A DNA stretch of 64,000 bases from Pomacea canaliculata (taxonomy: Eukaryota > Mollusca > Gastropoda > Architaenioglossa > Ampullariidae): the NCBI RefSeq assembly GCF_003073045.1, contig NC_037593.1, forward strand, positions 21,450,720 to 21,514,719, given 5' to 3'. The notes under the pieces are model-generated. The model was not told where the DNA came from. It worked only from the letters and a program-made list of their open reading frames with translations, and did not search any database. Numbering within the stretch: position 1 is the first letter of the stretch; every line of letters starts with the position of its first letter. The translations under genes and the position numbers were made by a program. Below are positions 1-11,272 of the stretch, piece by piece.

Positions 1-1093
1 AATTTGGTTATGGATTGTCTCTTTTTAAGACCTGTTTCTGAGATGGAAAAAAAAGACATCACCCCATGTAAACTACTTAAATTGAATAAAATAAACTCAG
101 ATTCAAGGTGCTAAGCTGTTCACAAAGGAACATTTCAGGTGTTACTCTCTATTACATGTATTCACATATAACTTATTACTCTGTCTTCGGATAAGAAAAT
201 AATCAAAGGGTGCTGTTGCCAGGGATGGCCATAAGTGGTTTTCTCTATAGGTACTCCAATTCTCTAATCTTTTGTGTGTGTGTGTGTGTGCATGTAAAGA
301 TACATTGTGTGTGTGTGTGTTGTGTGTTCTCACGTGAAGGTACATTTGATGCCTGCTCTGAAAAGGTGTGTTTATAATGTACCTGTATGTAAAGTGAGCC
401 TGGCTTTGGTGCTAAAGCTAAAGTGCTGTAGAATAATGTAGCATAATGTAAGTGATGTCGCTTCATCATAACAGACATCTTGGATTAGAATGTTAACATC
501 TATATTACATGAAATTAAGGGTGTTTAAAATGATACTTCTGTTTTTACTGTCTTGACTAATGTCCAATATAATAAAGTGCCCATTAATCCTAACCCTAGA
601 TCTGCCATCCTGTCTGAAGTTTGGTTACTGAGTTAAAGGAAGCTGTAAATGGACTATGTGTATGTGATCCTTTTCTGTTGCTGAACAAATGGGTGCTGAC
701 TCTGAGGTCCTGGAAAGTCCATCAGGATGCTTTTCTGCTGTTTACATGCACTATTTTTGACTGACTTCCGCTTACATATACCTGATAATCAGAAATTTCT
801 TTGGTAAGATTTGACTATTGTAAAACATTCCGTTGTTAATAGATGCCATGGAATGGCTTCTTTGAGCGTAAATTTTTTTCTTTTAACTTTAAAAAAATGT
901 TTTTGTAGTTTACTTTTGTTTTTATAATTATGGCTGGTACTCTTGTAGCTGCCTCTCTGACAAGAAAGGTACTACATAAGCTATGGGCTTCAATCAGCAT
1001 AGTTGCTTAATGTTGAAATGACATGTGCATGCACACATGTTTACAAAGACAGAACAAAATTTATTTACAATGAACAAATAAATGTATACTTAC
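1..1093. other. No gene recognised; contains a GT microsatellite
   Basis: I see no exon with convincing splice sites here. A GT-rich simple repeat lies at about 272-330. The cytoplasmic exons of the receptor whose transmembrane exon ends at 1094 (minus) could lie in this stretch or beyond the window, but none can be assigned. Confidence 0.5.
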
Positions 1094-1228
1094 AGATTCT
1101 AATGATGTGCTCTCTGCAGAAGCAAAACATGATTATTAAGAAAAGAATAGTGATTCCAATGACAGCAACAATGAGGAGGGCTATCTCTGTTTGGGTCAAC
1201 TTGCTGGCAGAGCTTTCACTGATGTTAG
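1094..1228 (-). CDS. Transmembrane exon of a single-pass receptor
   Basis: Internal exon of 135 nt with acceptor tttacag and donor GTAAGT, phase 1 on both sides. It codes for a short Ser/Thr/Glu-rich stalk, then about 22 hydrophobic residues (IALLIVAVIGITILFLIIMF) and a Cys/Arg stop-transfer segment (CFCREH). This is a type I membrane anchor. It joins in frame to the exon at 1315-1369: the split codon g+ct gives Ala. The pair looks like the end of an extracellular Ig-like domain followed by the membrane helix. Family not identified; cytoplasmic exons are not seen. Confidence 0.72.
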
Positions 1229-1314
1229 CTGTAAAGACATGCATGCATACACACACCCACACATGTACAAATCAGAGTTACATTTATAGAAAAGTACCAT
1301 TTCATAAGATTTAC

Positions 1315-1369
1315 CTGAACCAACCAAAATCTTCAGCTTTGTCTCACTTAGGAAATTGTGGCAAGAGCA
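1315..1369 (-). CDS. End of an extracellular (Ig-like?) domain exon
   Basis: Short exon (55 nt) with acceptor cactcttcag and donor GTAAAT. It codes for CSCHNFLSETKLKILVGS, which resembles the last strands of an Ig fold (Cys, Asn, then a beta strand). It ends in phase 1, matching the transmembrane exon at 1094-1228. The 5' boundary is the nearest good acceptor; the frame stays open about 30 nt further upstream, so the exon could be slightly longer. The Ig assignment is inference from pattern only. Confidence 0.5.
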
Positions 1370-1499
1370 CTGAAGAGTGTCATAAAATATTATTATCACC
1401 AGTCAGACACGGAAGGCAACAAATGATTAAGAAATTGTAGTGAGCTATGGTCATAGCCTAACTATACTGTTGATATTGACCCAAGAAAATGTAACAACT

Positions 1500-1680
1500 G
1501 CATACTCATTTTAACTATCCAAAATCCGGCGAAGAGTATATAGTTATAATTAAAGGTATATTCTTCTCGAACTCTCCAAAACCGATAAAGATCTATAGCT
1601 AAAACCGATGAAGATAAAGGTATTTTTCTTTAACTATCTAAAAGCCGATGTAGGGGTAGATATTATTTTTCCTAACAGCA
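1500..1680. repeat. Degenerate tandem repeat, about 70-80 bp unit
   Basis: Three imperfect copies share the words AACTATCYAAAA, CCGATGAAGA and AAAGGTAT. AT-rich, no coding potential seen. Confidence 0.5.
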
Positions 1681-2338
1681 GAACTGTCGATTGCCTGCAT
1701 TAGTTACATCCTGTCAACAACTGTGCCATTTTCCGTTTCCAGGAAATAGAGATAACTCTGTACTTGTTGGCATGCACCATGCAGGTGAGCAAAGGAGAAA
1801 CATAAGGCAAAGTCTGCAATTTCACTCGGTCTCGACACACACGTACACTTCATACACCTATACACGCCCACAAGAAAATGTTGAGTAAAAAAGAAACGAA
1901 AAGCAAACTAAGTCAGCACAAACAAAAACGGTGTAAACACAAGAAGGTCGAGCAGACGACGAGAACTCTCGCGATAACGAAGGTGCAAAACACCCCAACC
2001 ATTACGGTCTGCGATCAGCCTCATGTCTCTACACCAGTCACTGCTTACTTACAATCTTTGGAATGTTTACATAAGAATACATTTGTCATACAACATTATA
2101 TTCGCAGTTTAGTTATCACGTCGTGTTTATACAGACTAACAGGTACGTCAAGTTTACTACATGAATAAATCACGCAGAAGAAAGTGAAGATTTTAATTGT
2201 CCTTTTCATCTATTTTCTCGATCTGTTTCCATTCTGATTATTTCGTTTACAAACACATTAAGCAAAACATGCAAAGATATCTTACATAATTTAATATAAA
2301 AAGGTTTTTAACATCGCACGTCACAGTAAGGGTTAGGG

Positions 2339-2551
2339 CCGCGATTCTCAAACGGTGGGGCGAGCCCCCCTGGTGGGGGGGGGGGGGGTGAGCGCGACGT
2401 GCTTACAAGGGGGGCGCGAAGGTGGTCATTTTTTTAAAGTTTCTTATACCGGTATTAGTGAAATTAGCTTACATTGCTGGTTAAAGGGGGCGCGCGGACG
2501 TACCTTTGTTTCTTCAGGGGGGCGTCACAAGTAAAAGGTTGAGAACCTCTG
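2339..2551. mobile_element. hAT-type MITE with perfect 8-bp TSD
   Basis: 213-bp non-coding element. Its ends are inverted: CCGCGATTCTCAAAC on the left, and CAGAGGTTCTCAACC on the reverse complement of the right. It is flanked by identical octamers GGTTAGGG (2331-2338 and 2552-2559). An 8-bp target duplication with CAG-starting termini is the hAT signature. The interior has a G-tract and GC-rich blocks. It lacks any transposase and must have been mobilised in trans. Confidence 0.88.
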
Positions 2552-2844
2552 GGTTAGGGGTTTGTCCGATTTGTCAGACTTAATTTTGTCTCATTTTGAC
2601 GATAGAGTCTACTTTTTCACGTTTAATTGTAAATTTTGCCTTTTTCTGATTCCTCTCCGATTTTTTTCTAGTTGATCTTTCTCCGATTTTTCCCATTAAT
2701 GTCCGATTTTTTTTTTTTCTAATTCGACAAACAAACAAAAAAATATTGGTCTTTTGCCGCTGTAGAGAAGTGAAGCGAACAAGGGAGATAATACGATCCT
2801 AAACTGACGAGGGTATGACCTTTGGGCACTTAATAAAGGCGTTT

Positions 2845-3062
2845 TGTTCCGCTGGAATAGCGTCTCGTGTCACAACCTCTTTCCCCACCCCAGAGAGTCA
2901 GGTCGAGAACACACGCAAAGATCCGTGTAGTTGATGCACCGATAGGAGAGACACTTTAGTCTGAGCAAGTAAAGCAGAATCTTTTGTGGACTCCAAGGTC
3001 GGCTGACTTCGGGTGTGTGATGGATAGGAACACAACGCGAGGTAAAGATTAGAAAACCACCC
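2845..3062. repeat. Dispersed repeat, copy A (matches 8085-8545)
   Basis: Shares several blocks with 8085-8545, including TTCCGCTGGAA(A)TAGCG, GGACTCCAAGGTCGGCTG and ACACAACGCGAGG. The 8-kb copy carries about 190 extra bases in the middle. Content and length would suit a decayed LTR or a non-autonomous element, but no ends or TSD are clear. Confidence 0.6.
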
Positions 3063-3532
3063 GAGATTTGATTTGATTTGAGATTGGAATTATTTATTTG
3101 AATGCCTCTAGCCTGCTTTATATGTGCCAGGCCGTACCTATATCCGCAGCAGGTCTCCAAGGTGCACAGCCTCTAGTCGGTAGAACAATGTAGGTAAGGG
3201 AAGTCGGCAAATTGGATCCGTAACTTCGGGAAAAGGATTGGCTCTGAGGACTGGGTCAGTCGGGCTGGCGTGCGAAGAGGGTTTTGGGACGACCACGGAC
3301 TGGGCGAGGCTGCCGAGGGGGTCAGGGTCTGCAAGGGCCTTTTCTGCCCAGGCTGGCTGAGTTCGAACAGTCGGTTTAACCTTCCCGTGGACCGCCTCAG
3401 CTAGGCGGCGGGCCTCCCGGCTCGTCCGCGTCGGCGGGCATTCAACAGTCGACTCAGAACTGGTACGGACCAGGGGAATTCGACTGTCTAATTAAAACAA
3501 AGCATTGCGATGGCCATCACTCGGTGTTGACG

Positions 3533-3566
<34 letters not shown>

Positions 3567-3634
3567 AGTGAAGAAATTCAAGCAAGTACTTCTCGCTAGC
3601 TCCGGTGTGGTTAGTATAGGCTGTTATCCCGCGG

Positions 3635-3800
3635 CAATAGTCGGCACTTGGCGGGTTAGCCGCCCCCGCAAGGGATATCGAGTTTTGCACACGGCACTTG
3701 GCGGGTTAGACGCCCCCCCGCACGAGCTGTGCACATGGCACTTAGTGGGGTTAGCAGCCCCCGCAAGGGTTAGCGAGTTGTGCACACGGCACGCAGAAAG
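3635..3800. repeat. GC-rich tandem repeat, about 56-bp unit, 3 copies
   Basis: Three copies built around GGCACTTGGCGGGTTAG, CCGCCCCCGCAAGGG and GAGTTGTGCACACGGCAC. No coding signal. Confidence 0.75.
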
Positions 3801-4792
3801 GCCTCGTTGCTAGGCTACGAGATATAGCACGCGTATAGAGATATAGCGCGTGTTTCTATTTTCCCGCTGGGCCGACATTGACGGGCTGTAGCCAATCGCA
3901 ATGCTTGAACACAGTTGGCTCCCTTTGACCTGCAAATTGTAAACAATGACCATGTGGTCACTCTGGGTGATCAAGATTTCTCTTTGGGAGAATTATCCGT
4001 GTCTGTTCGACACTGCACACCCCAAGTACACGAACAGATATAAGGCTAGAATACCTTCACGAAAATCGCTCGTGCTGTGGGCAATGGCATAACAGGTAAC
4101 AATTTAAAAGTGGAAGATGACATTTGCAAAAAGCGTCTACACTCTCGTGAATCTTCCGAAGATATTTCCTTTAGAAGACATGACTATGCCCCCAAGCGAC
4201 TCCTTCGCGTTACCCACTACCTCACCCACATCTTTTTTTTTTTCTTTCTTCTTCTCTCTCTTCGCTACATTGTGCAATATCGCTATCGCAGCCGCAGTTG
4301 CTTCCAAAAGTATCTCGTCGTCGATGTCGTCTGCCATATTGTTGACTTCCCATAATGCACTGCGCGGATGACGTCAGCTCGCAGGACACTTGTGTGGCCT
4401 AGATATGTGAGAATGGGACGATGATGCTAAGCTGCCTGGTGTGGAAGTTTTTGTACAAGAACATCGCAGCGTGAGAATAGGAAAGTTCCGTGAACTTCTG
4501 TCTCGCCACTGATTCTGTCTCTGTACGCAAGATCGACAACTTAAAGCTGTTGTCTCTGCGGTACGACCTCTGAGTGCTACCGTGTGGAATGAATTGTGAT
4601 CACACAAGTCTGAAGTGTGAGTATGAGGACCTGTCTTGTGTGGCGGGTATGCATGTCTGATGATATTTTTAATGTTGTGCTGTGTGGTTCTAACCCTTGC
4701 ATCTGTGCAGAGCTGCTACTAATTGTCATCTGGGATAAAGGAGTTTCTTATTGGATCTCATGTTAACCTCATCCTCTCTATGCTGTCTCTAG

Positions 4793-4949
4793 GTGTCAGA
4801 GAAATATCGTGACACGCATCGCAAGATGTCTTCAGAAGTGGTGAAGAGTTACCTGCCCTTCCCCTGGATGACAATGGCTCAGACAAAACACTATTTCTAC
4901 AAAGGATGTGCACATTTCTATGTTGCCATTGCACTACTAGAACAGACAG
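4793..4949 (+). CDS. Rhophilin-like BRO1-domain exon 1 of 3 visible
   Basis: Exon of 157 nt (acceptor ctgtctctag, donor GTAAGG, starts phase 0, ends phase 1). It codes for a helix-rich segment with LPFPWMTMAQTKHYFYKGCA and then HFYVAIALLEQT. This matches the rhophilin part of the BRO1 family, where a proline-tryptophan turn is followed by a Lys/Ala-rich helix ending in an ALL motif. Rhophilins are cytosolic Rho-GTP-binding scaffolds with HR1, BRO1 and PDZ domains. The HR1 (upstream) and PDZ (downstream) exons are not recognised in this window. The next two exons join in frame. Confidence 0.85.
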
Positions 4950-5136
4950 GTAAGGGTTAATGTGCTTTTTTGTCTGGAAGAGATAAAATAAATGTTAGCA
5001 CTTGCAATCGACATCATTTTAGATTCCAAACTAAATGAAACAGGCAAGGAAAGATACTTTTTGTGTAAGGATGATGCGATTGAGAATCTGGCATTATAGA
5101 AGCTGTTGCTAACAATATATTAAATGGTTGTTTCAG

Positions 5137-5256
5137 ACAGTGAAGATATGGATAAGTTGCAAGCAATGTTTGAGAGTCTGTATCTGGGGTCAGAGTCACA
5201 AGATGAAAACAATGGATTGCAAATACCTCAGTCTGAAGAAGAGCGGAAAATTTTAG
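5137..5256 (+). CDS. Rhophilin-like BRO1-domain exon 2
   Basis: 120-nt exon, acceptor gtttcag and donor GTATCG, phase 1 to phase 1. The split codon g+ac gives Asp, giving the sequence DSEDMDKLQAMFESLYLG. An acidic linker follows, then SEEERKIL. Rhophilins have the same layout: an acidic loop, then an EER(R) helix start just before the conserved GK.HL helix, which here opens the next exon. Confidence 0.83.
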   Translation, partial: TVKIWISCKQCLRVCIWGQSHKMKTMDCKYLSLKKSGKF

Positions 5257-5433
5257 GTATCGGATGTTTGTTTGACTGCTTTATAGTATCACAGACCACA
5301 GAACCATAGTTAATTTCTTTATTCAATAATACCTTTACACTACTGGCTTTTGACTAAAGATGTAGCAGATGAACAGTTTGCCCTGTAGGAGTTTAAACAG
5401 TTCACTTATGTTGTCTCTGTTTCTACCTGACAG

Positions 5434-5550
5434 GAAAAGTGCACTTACATGAGGCAGTTCTAAACCATGAAGAGGGGCTAAGAGTTCATGACCTTTGTAA
5501 GCAAATGCGATTGACACATTTCGGGATATTCTACAAAAAGTACACGCAAG
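5434..5550 (+). CDS. Rhophilin-like BRO1-domain exon 3
   Basis: 117-nt exon, acceptor acctgacag and donor GTAAGC, phase 1 to phase 1. It codes for GKVHLHEAVLNHEEGLRVHD followed by LCKQM, a very close match to the rhophilin BRO1 helix (GK.HL..A..HHEE......LCK.LR). Further exons are not found before 9.5 kb. The intron downstream holds the hAT remnant at 5.7-8.0 kb. Confidence 0.87.
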
Positions 5551-5896
5551 GTAAGCTCTGTTTTCTTTTCATGATGGCAGGATATTGTACTTCACTTGTA
5601 AAAATGTTCACTAAAATTTGTTTTTAAAATTGAGCTGAGTTAATGACATTCTCTTTCTGCAAGCAGCTTAGCTGCTGGATGGCATCTCCTAATGTTTAAA
5701 ATTTCATGCTATATGGCAGGAGTGTCAAACTCAATTGACCAGCGGGCCAAATCTCACATCGTACACAAGGTGGCGGGCCGAAGGTTATTATTTAAGTCCG
5801 ATAACTTTTTATTGAACACCAAAAATGAACTTTTTGTTATTAATTTTGTGTAAACAAAATCATACAAACCAAGGCTTAGCAGTTTTTCTTTTTAAT

Positions 5897-6163
5897 TTAT
5901 TTTGTCAGAAGTGGACGTTTCACATCTTTTCTTGACAACAAGTTTATGTTTGGAGTAAGTTTCTGTGCTGTGGCGATTCTCAGGATGGACTGCAAGTGTA
6001 CATCAGTAAGACGACTCCTGTGTGATGTTTTGTTGATCTTCATCACAGAGAAAAGTTGCTCACACAAATATGTGCTGCCAAACATGCTCAAGATTCGAGC
6101 CGCATGTAGACGAAGCTGGGGCATCGTTTGTGGGAGGGAATGAGTGAACTGTGCAGCCCCCAC
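5897..6163 (-). pseudogene. hAT transposase C-terminal dimerisation remnant
   Basis: Open frame of 88 codons. It contains the hAT-family C-terminal motif: MFGSTYLCEQLFSVMKINKT, then SRLTDVHLQSILRIATA. It resembles the domesticated-type hAT proteins annotated as GTF2IRD2-like/ZBED-like. The catalytic core is absent, so the piece cannot act as a transposase. Confidence 0.8.
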
Positions 6164-6191
6164 ACAGTCGTACTTTGCCTTCAGTCACTCA

Positions 6192-6383
6192 TTACACTTT
6201 CTTTAGCTTCTGTTCTGCATTCAGGCTTTTCAACTTGTCCCGATGTTTAGTCTCGTAATGCCGTCTCAGATTGCATTCTGTGGTCACAGCTATCGTATCT
6301 CCACAAAGTAGACACTGGTTTATCGCTGATATTAGTAAACATGTATTCAGCCTCCCATTGGCTTTGAAAGACTCTGTTTTCAA
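6192..6383 (-). pseudogene. hAT transposase N-terminal zinc-finger remnant
   Basis: 63-codon frame with CLLCGDTIAVTTECNLRRHY followed by ETKHRDK. This C-x2-C...H-x4-H finger is typical of the N-terminus of the same GTF2IRD2-like hAT family. It sits immediately upstream (minus strand) of the C-terminal remnant, so the deletion joined the first and last domains of one protein. The two pieces are in different frames. Confidence 0.75.
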
Positions 6384-7134
6384 AATCAGCTTTTCTCTTG
6401 GCCATTTTAACGGCTAGCTTTAATTTGAAATTTGATTGGTATTGAAATTACAAAAATCCCTTCACTATACAGTGTAATGTTCTCGATCTTTATTAAGTAA
6501 ATTAACATTAAGTAAAAGTCTTTAGAAAAGTCACACCACGTGCTTAGCTCTGATCATCTGCCTTTGTTCCCGACAGATGGCGCACCAGTACCTACGACTA
6601 GCGTTAAGTTCGCACACTACACACAGCTTTCAATTAATTCTAATAAACAATTGCGTGCTCTGCTCTGCTCAGTAATATTTGCTATGACATGTGATGTTAT
6701 TGCATCAGTATATGTATGTAAAAGAAGATATAATTAGGTAAAAAAGACACAAATCATCAATACACAAGCAGCAATTATTTCAACACCGTGGCTTGCTATT
6801 TATACTCGGATACTTATCTCTTTGGCGGCAGTCATTAACTCTTGACGACCAGGAACTGGACAGTCAGTATTCCACAGTTGGCACTTATCATCCACAGTCC
6901 ACGTGTATAATTCACAGTTCATGCACAGTTCGCACATGTAATTCCAGATGGTAGATATATATAAGTCCTTGGAGAAGCTATACTCCCACCAACTTGATCT
7001 CCACAAGTTTGCTTCTCACAACTTGTCAGACAGTGATGAGTTTCTACTAGTCTGAGGATGAGCTGCCTCATCATACACGTGGGTTTCCCCTAGTCACCTT
7101 TGATCTCGGACCGATTCAGGGAAGTTAACAGGTA

Positions 7135-7697
7135 CAGTCAAATCTCTCTACTATGCCACCCCGCTACTATGCCACTCTCGGTATTATGCCACTTTTGCTC
7201 GGTCCCGACTATAAATTCAATGTAAAAAAAAATTTACTATGCCACCCCTACTCTCGCTACTATGCCACTTTTTTGTGATTGTTAAAAGACACAAGTTGTG
7301 AAATTCCGCGCAGTGCTCGATTATTATACTGTATGGTAGTGTGGGACATGGCAGTTAGGTGGATGGAACATAGCACGCACACAGGGAGGGTGGAGGGTGG
7401 CGATGGGGGTAGGTCGCTGGCCGGGTGACATCCACGTGACAGAGGGAGAGCGGGAGGGGGTCGACTAGCAACAGGATGCAGGTGTGCGGATGTGGTTGGG
7501 AGGGGTGGAGGATGAAGAGGTGAGGGGGAGAATGAGAGGAGACAGCTAGCGCCAGCCGACTATTCTTGAGAGCTTTGGACTGACGGGTAACTTGAGCAAA
7601 TAAAGCCGTTTTTACGAACCCTCCGTATTATGCCACCCTCGCTACTATGCCACTTTTGCTCGGTCCCGGTAGGTGGCATAGTAGGGAGATTTGACTG
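7135..7697. mobile_element. Pogo/Tigger-type MITE (TA target duplication)
   Basis: Terminal inverted repeats CAGTCAAATCTCTCTACTAT (left) and CAGTCAAATCTCCCTACTAT (reverse complement of the right end), each flanked by TA (7133-7134, 7698-7699). CTACTATGCCAC units recur near both ends. No ORF. CAGTC-starting ends with a TA duplication are typical of the Tc1/mariner pogo branch. Nested in the hAT element. Confidence 0.88.
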
Positions 7698-8084
7698 TAC
7701 TAAAAATCTTCGACCCACGGCCCGTGTTTAGGCCAGCGTGTCGCGTGTCAAAGGTCAGATTTATGGGCCCCGCCTTCACCATCCCTTCAGGTCATCAACA
7801 GGAGCGGTGGTAACTTGACCAGTGCACTGTTGGTGGTCTATACAAACACTTCACTAAACTCATCTCATCTCTTGCTGTCATCGACGGGAACTTTTCTGTT
7901 GTTTACCTTCTACTTGTCGCCGGGCCATTAACAATGATTTACTAAAATTCATTCGCGGGCCAGGGAAAATTTCCTGGCGGGCCGGATCTGGCCCGCGGGC
8001 CGGGTGTTTGACATCCCTGCAGTAGGCGAAGAACGCTTTGAGTCTGAGTTAGCGAGAAGTACCTTAGTACCGCAAGGCGCTGTG

Positions 8085-8545
8085 GTCCGCTGGAAATAGC
8101 GGCTCGCATCACTCAGCGTCCCACCCCACGGAGTTAGGTGTTAGGTTTTGGATAGGTAGGTAGTTGTTTTGTTTGGTAGTTGTTTTGTACATTTTGTAAA
8201 TAAATTTATGTCTTTGAACTGTAGCACTCGTGTGAGCGTGTTAGTGTCAGCGAGTGCTAGTGTGTCGTACGTATGTCTCTGCCGTGTGAACGCGAGTGAG
8301 GTTTGTGTACTGTCCATGTATGTAGTCGTGACACAGCAGCAGAGGAAAGAACACACGAGAGAAGGTCCGGCGGAACTGACGGACGCACCGACTGAAAAGA
8401 CACTTTACGTGTAGTTAGAGAGTAAAGCAGGGTCTTTTGTTGGACTCCAAGGTCGGCTGAAGCTCGGGTGCGTGAAGAGATAGGTATAGGTAAAAAAAGA
8501 ACACAACGCGAGGCAGGTAAAAACTAGACGACGCACCCGACTAAC
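8085..8545. repeat. Dispersed repeat, copy B (matches 2845-3062)
   Basis: Longer copy of the repeat at 2845-3062, with the same GGACTCCAAGGTCGGCTG block and ACACAACGCGAGG. The extra middle part (about 8145-8400) holds AATAAA and a GTG-rich stretch similar in style to 18,010-18,180. Confidence 0.6.
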
Positions 8546-9480
8546 GACAGCCAGAATTTTCGTAGAGAGGAAAATTCTCCTTGGGAACTTCCGTCCTCTT
8601 CGAAGGGATCCCTGGAACGACAAAGAGGAACGGACTGATTTGGCGCTAAGGTGTAGCATAGGGTGCTAGCGAGAGGTGCCGGTCAGTCCGGTTACACATG
8701 TATACATTACACATCAGACGAAAATGGTATTAAGGCCAAACTAAACTATCTAGGCTGAGCCAACCTTGCACTTGCAGCCTGGTGGTGTATGCTTGTCAGA
8801 TCTTGCAGATGAATTATGGTGATCTTACTGCTGAATGCGCCTAATTTTACTGATATCTTGTGATATTTTACTGCAGATTGGCAGTTTTTTTTTTTTGGTA
8901 AGTTATTTATTTGCTGTGTTAAAGAGAGAAATAGCAGGCCTTTGGTCTTCCAAGAAATGCGTGTTCCCACCTGTTTTTAAATATTAATAACTTGGGATTT
9001 GTGCTGATATCTTGTGTGATGTATATTCATCCCCTGCACCAAGCATACTCATCAAGTTCATTTAATTTGTCATAAAGATGGATATGGAAAACTCACAGAT
9101 GGGTGACAAGGACTCAGGGGAGAATATCCCAAATAACCTTTTGTATGAGAATGGAATGACAGGGTGTTGTTCGCTGTGCTTGCTGAACAGTACTTTCCAC
9201 AATATTGTGAATCATATTTTTTTCTTTTGCAAAAGTTGCTATTTTCTTGATGCAGCTGTAAAATTTTAATGCAATATTTTCAAGTGAAGCAGTTCAAACA
9301 ATGTTTTGTGCAGTGCGCCATGCATTGTTTTACTCTTTGCGTAGGCACCAGTATATCTTGCAAGTCACTGAAGCCAGCAATATCAGTCTTGTGTGGAGGA
9401 GGTAGATAGAAATTTTGCTGATTCTGAAAAGAACTGCAGGGCATTTCATTAGTTATTTTGCCATAACTGTCTATCCATCT
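8546..9480. other. No gene recognised
   Basis: Only short chance frames. A poly-T run lies at about 8885-8896. The 63-codon plus frame starting at 9078 has no family resemblance and no splice context. Confidence 0.45.
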
Positions 9481-9489
9481 AATCCTCTT

Positions 9490-10505
9490 CGTGCATCAGG
9501 TTGCACATAAGGCCTCAACCAGAGTCCACCGATGTCGATCGGCTGAAACCCGCTCCAGGTGACCCCATGTCCAGCCCTTTCCTTTCATCTCCCTTTTCAC
9601 TGTTCTTCTCCAAGTTTCCTGTGGGCGGCCTCGTTTTCTTCGGCCGTCTGGAGTCCATCGCAGGGCGACTGTGGAGAGGTCTGCTGTCTGCTGGTGGAGC
9701 ACATGTCCAATCCATCGCCAACGCCTTCGTTGAACCTGCGTGGTGATGGACTCGGTTTCAGTTCTTCGGTGGAGTTCTTCAGTGGTGATGGTGTTTGGCC
9801 AAAAGATGTTAAGTAGGTGCCTGATGCATCTGTTGTGGAAGACATCAAGCTTGTTACTGATGGTTTTGGTCGTCTTCCATGATTCTGATCCTTAAAGGAG
9901 GGTGCTGATCACATTTGACTTGAAGATTCTCAGCTTGATCTTCTGACTGATGTTTGTTGCCTTCCATGTGCTCCTGAGTGAGCCGAAGGCGTGGCTGGCT
10001 TTCGCTAGTCAGGCTCAAATCTCCACCTCCACATCCCCGGTGTTTGACATTTTGGACCCAAGATAGGTGAAACTGTCAACTTCCTCAATCTCAACTCCAT
10101 TTATAGTTTGATGCTGTCTTGGACTCTGGCGTTCACTCTCATACTTTTCGTTTTCTTTGTGCTGACCTTCAAGCCAAGGTTCCAGCTGTTTCTGAAGAAG
10201 GCTTTGTTTTTCCTGCATGTCTTGGTGGCGGTGTGACAGCAGGGCAATGTCATCAGCAAAGTCTAAGTTTTCCAGCGCTGTTGTTGCTGTCATAGTCATG
10301 GTCCATCTGATCCCTCTCCTCTCACTGTCGGTGGAAGTCTTCATGATCCAGTCCATGGCCAGGATGAAGAGGAACGGCGACAGAATGCAGCCCTGCTTCA
10401 CCCCAGTACTGTCGTTGAAGGGGTCTGTGAGCTCCGTGTCACAGACAACCTGGGTAAATCCAACACCCATGTACATCGAATTCCATACACAATCTCACAA
10501 CTACC
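9490..10505 (-). pseudogene. 3' part of a non-LTR retrotransposon (LINE) RT
   Basis: Minus strand. The upper part (10,015-10,476) has reverse-transcriptase motifs GVKQGCILSPFLFILAMDW and FADDIALLSH, then the thumb-like FTYLGSKMSNTGDVEVEI. The lower part (9496-9848, shifted frames) has RRKRGRPQETWRR and WGHLERVSADRHRW, the conserved tail of endonuclease-type LINE polyproteins. The 5' end is truncated where it meets the Gypsy pol end at about 10,505. Several frameshifts: dead copy. Clade not assigned. Confidence 0.8.
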
Positions 10506-10506
10506 C

Positions 10507-11215
10507 CTAGAGGTGTATGTCAAAAAATATGGCTACTAAATGGGAGGGATCGACCGATCGCACATCAGTTTCAGGTAAACTCAGTAAACTAAGCCACTTC
10601 TCCAATACCTCCATTACTTCATTTACGGCCCAGTATACAGACTGTATTCCCCGAGAGTGAGTTTTCTGATTAGAACCTAAAAGACTTTGCATCTCCTGTC
10701 GGACACCATGCAGCTTCCCCCTGTCCGACCTATTTCCACTCGCACATCGGTGCATGAGATTTAACCTGTCCACCAGTCGGCGGATTCTGTCAGAGCGGCG
10801 TAGAGGTTGCTGCTCTTCACTGTCGCTCTCTGTTGTCTCCTCTCTTTCATCTTCCTGCTCTACTCCCTCCTGCCGGTTTTCTGCAGGTACCGCGGCTGGA
10901 ACAAACTCTGGTGCCTCTGGCTTCAACTCGAGACCCACTTTGATGTCTGGAAATTGCACCGGTTCGTCGTCCTCACCATTTCCACAGTCGGGGGTTGTGG
11001 CTGCTTCATCTGCACGTTGCCTGAGGTTGTTGTTTCTGGTGGTTGCTTCCTGGGCCAGAGGTGGTGCCCAGCCTAGTGCACCCACTGCGAGTAATAGATT
11101 CCGATGAAGTGTCCGTTTTGGTCCAGAGCCGTCCTCTCGTTGGACCACATACATGCCTGCAGCTCTTCCCTTGTCGCTTCCCTATGTCCAGGCCAAATGC
11201 CAGGTCGACTGGCAT
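10507..11215 (-). pseudogene. Gypsy integrase C-terminal region
   Basis: Two overlapping minus frames (11,006-11,215 and 10,507-11,154). The first gives MPVDLAFGLD, a segment that usually follows the integrase core. The second starts MYVVQREDG and TLHRNLLL, the SH3-like end of Gypsy integrases. An acidic tail follows (EEQQPLRRSDRIRR). A frame change between them marks decay. The frame ends at 10,507. Confidence 0.8.
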
Positions 11216-11272
11216 TCTTGGGTGCCGTCCGTAGAACAGGTAGGAGGGTGAGAATCCCGTGCTGCTGTGTAT

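Larger units (their letters stand above)
5717..8019 (-). mobile_element. Internally deleted hAT element
   Basis: Ends are inverted: CAGGAGTGTCAAACTC on the left, and CAGGGATGTCAAACACC on the reverse complement of the right. Both are followed by a GCGGGCC-rich block. The interior carries the start and end of a hAT transposase on minus (6192-6383 and 5897-6163) with the middle missing, plus a separate pogo-type MITE at 7135-7697. The flanking octamers (ctatatgg and cagtaggc) do not match well, so either the TSD has decayed or the ends have changed. It lies in an intron of the rhophilin-like gene. Confidence 0.75.
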
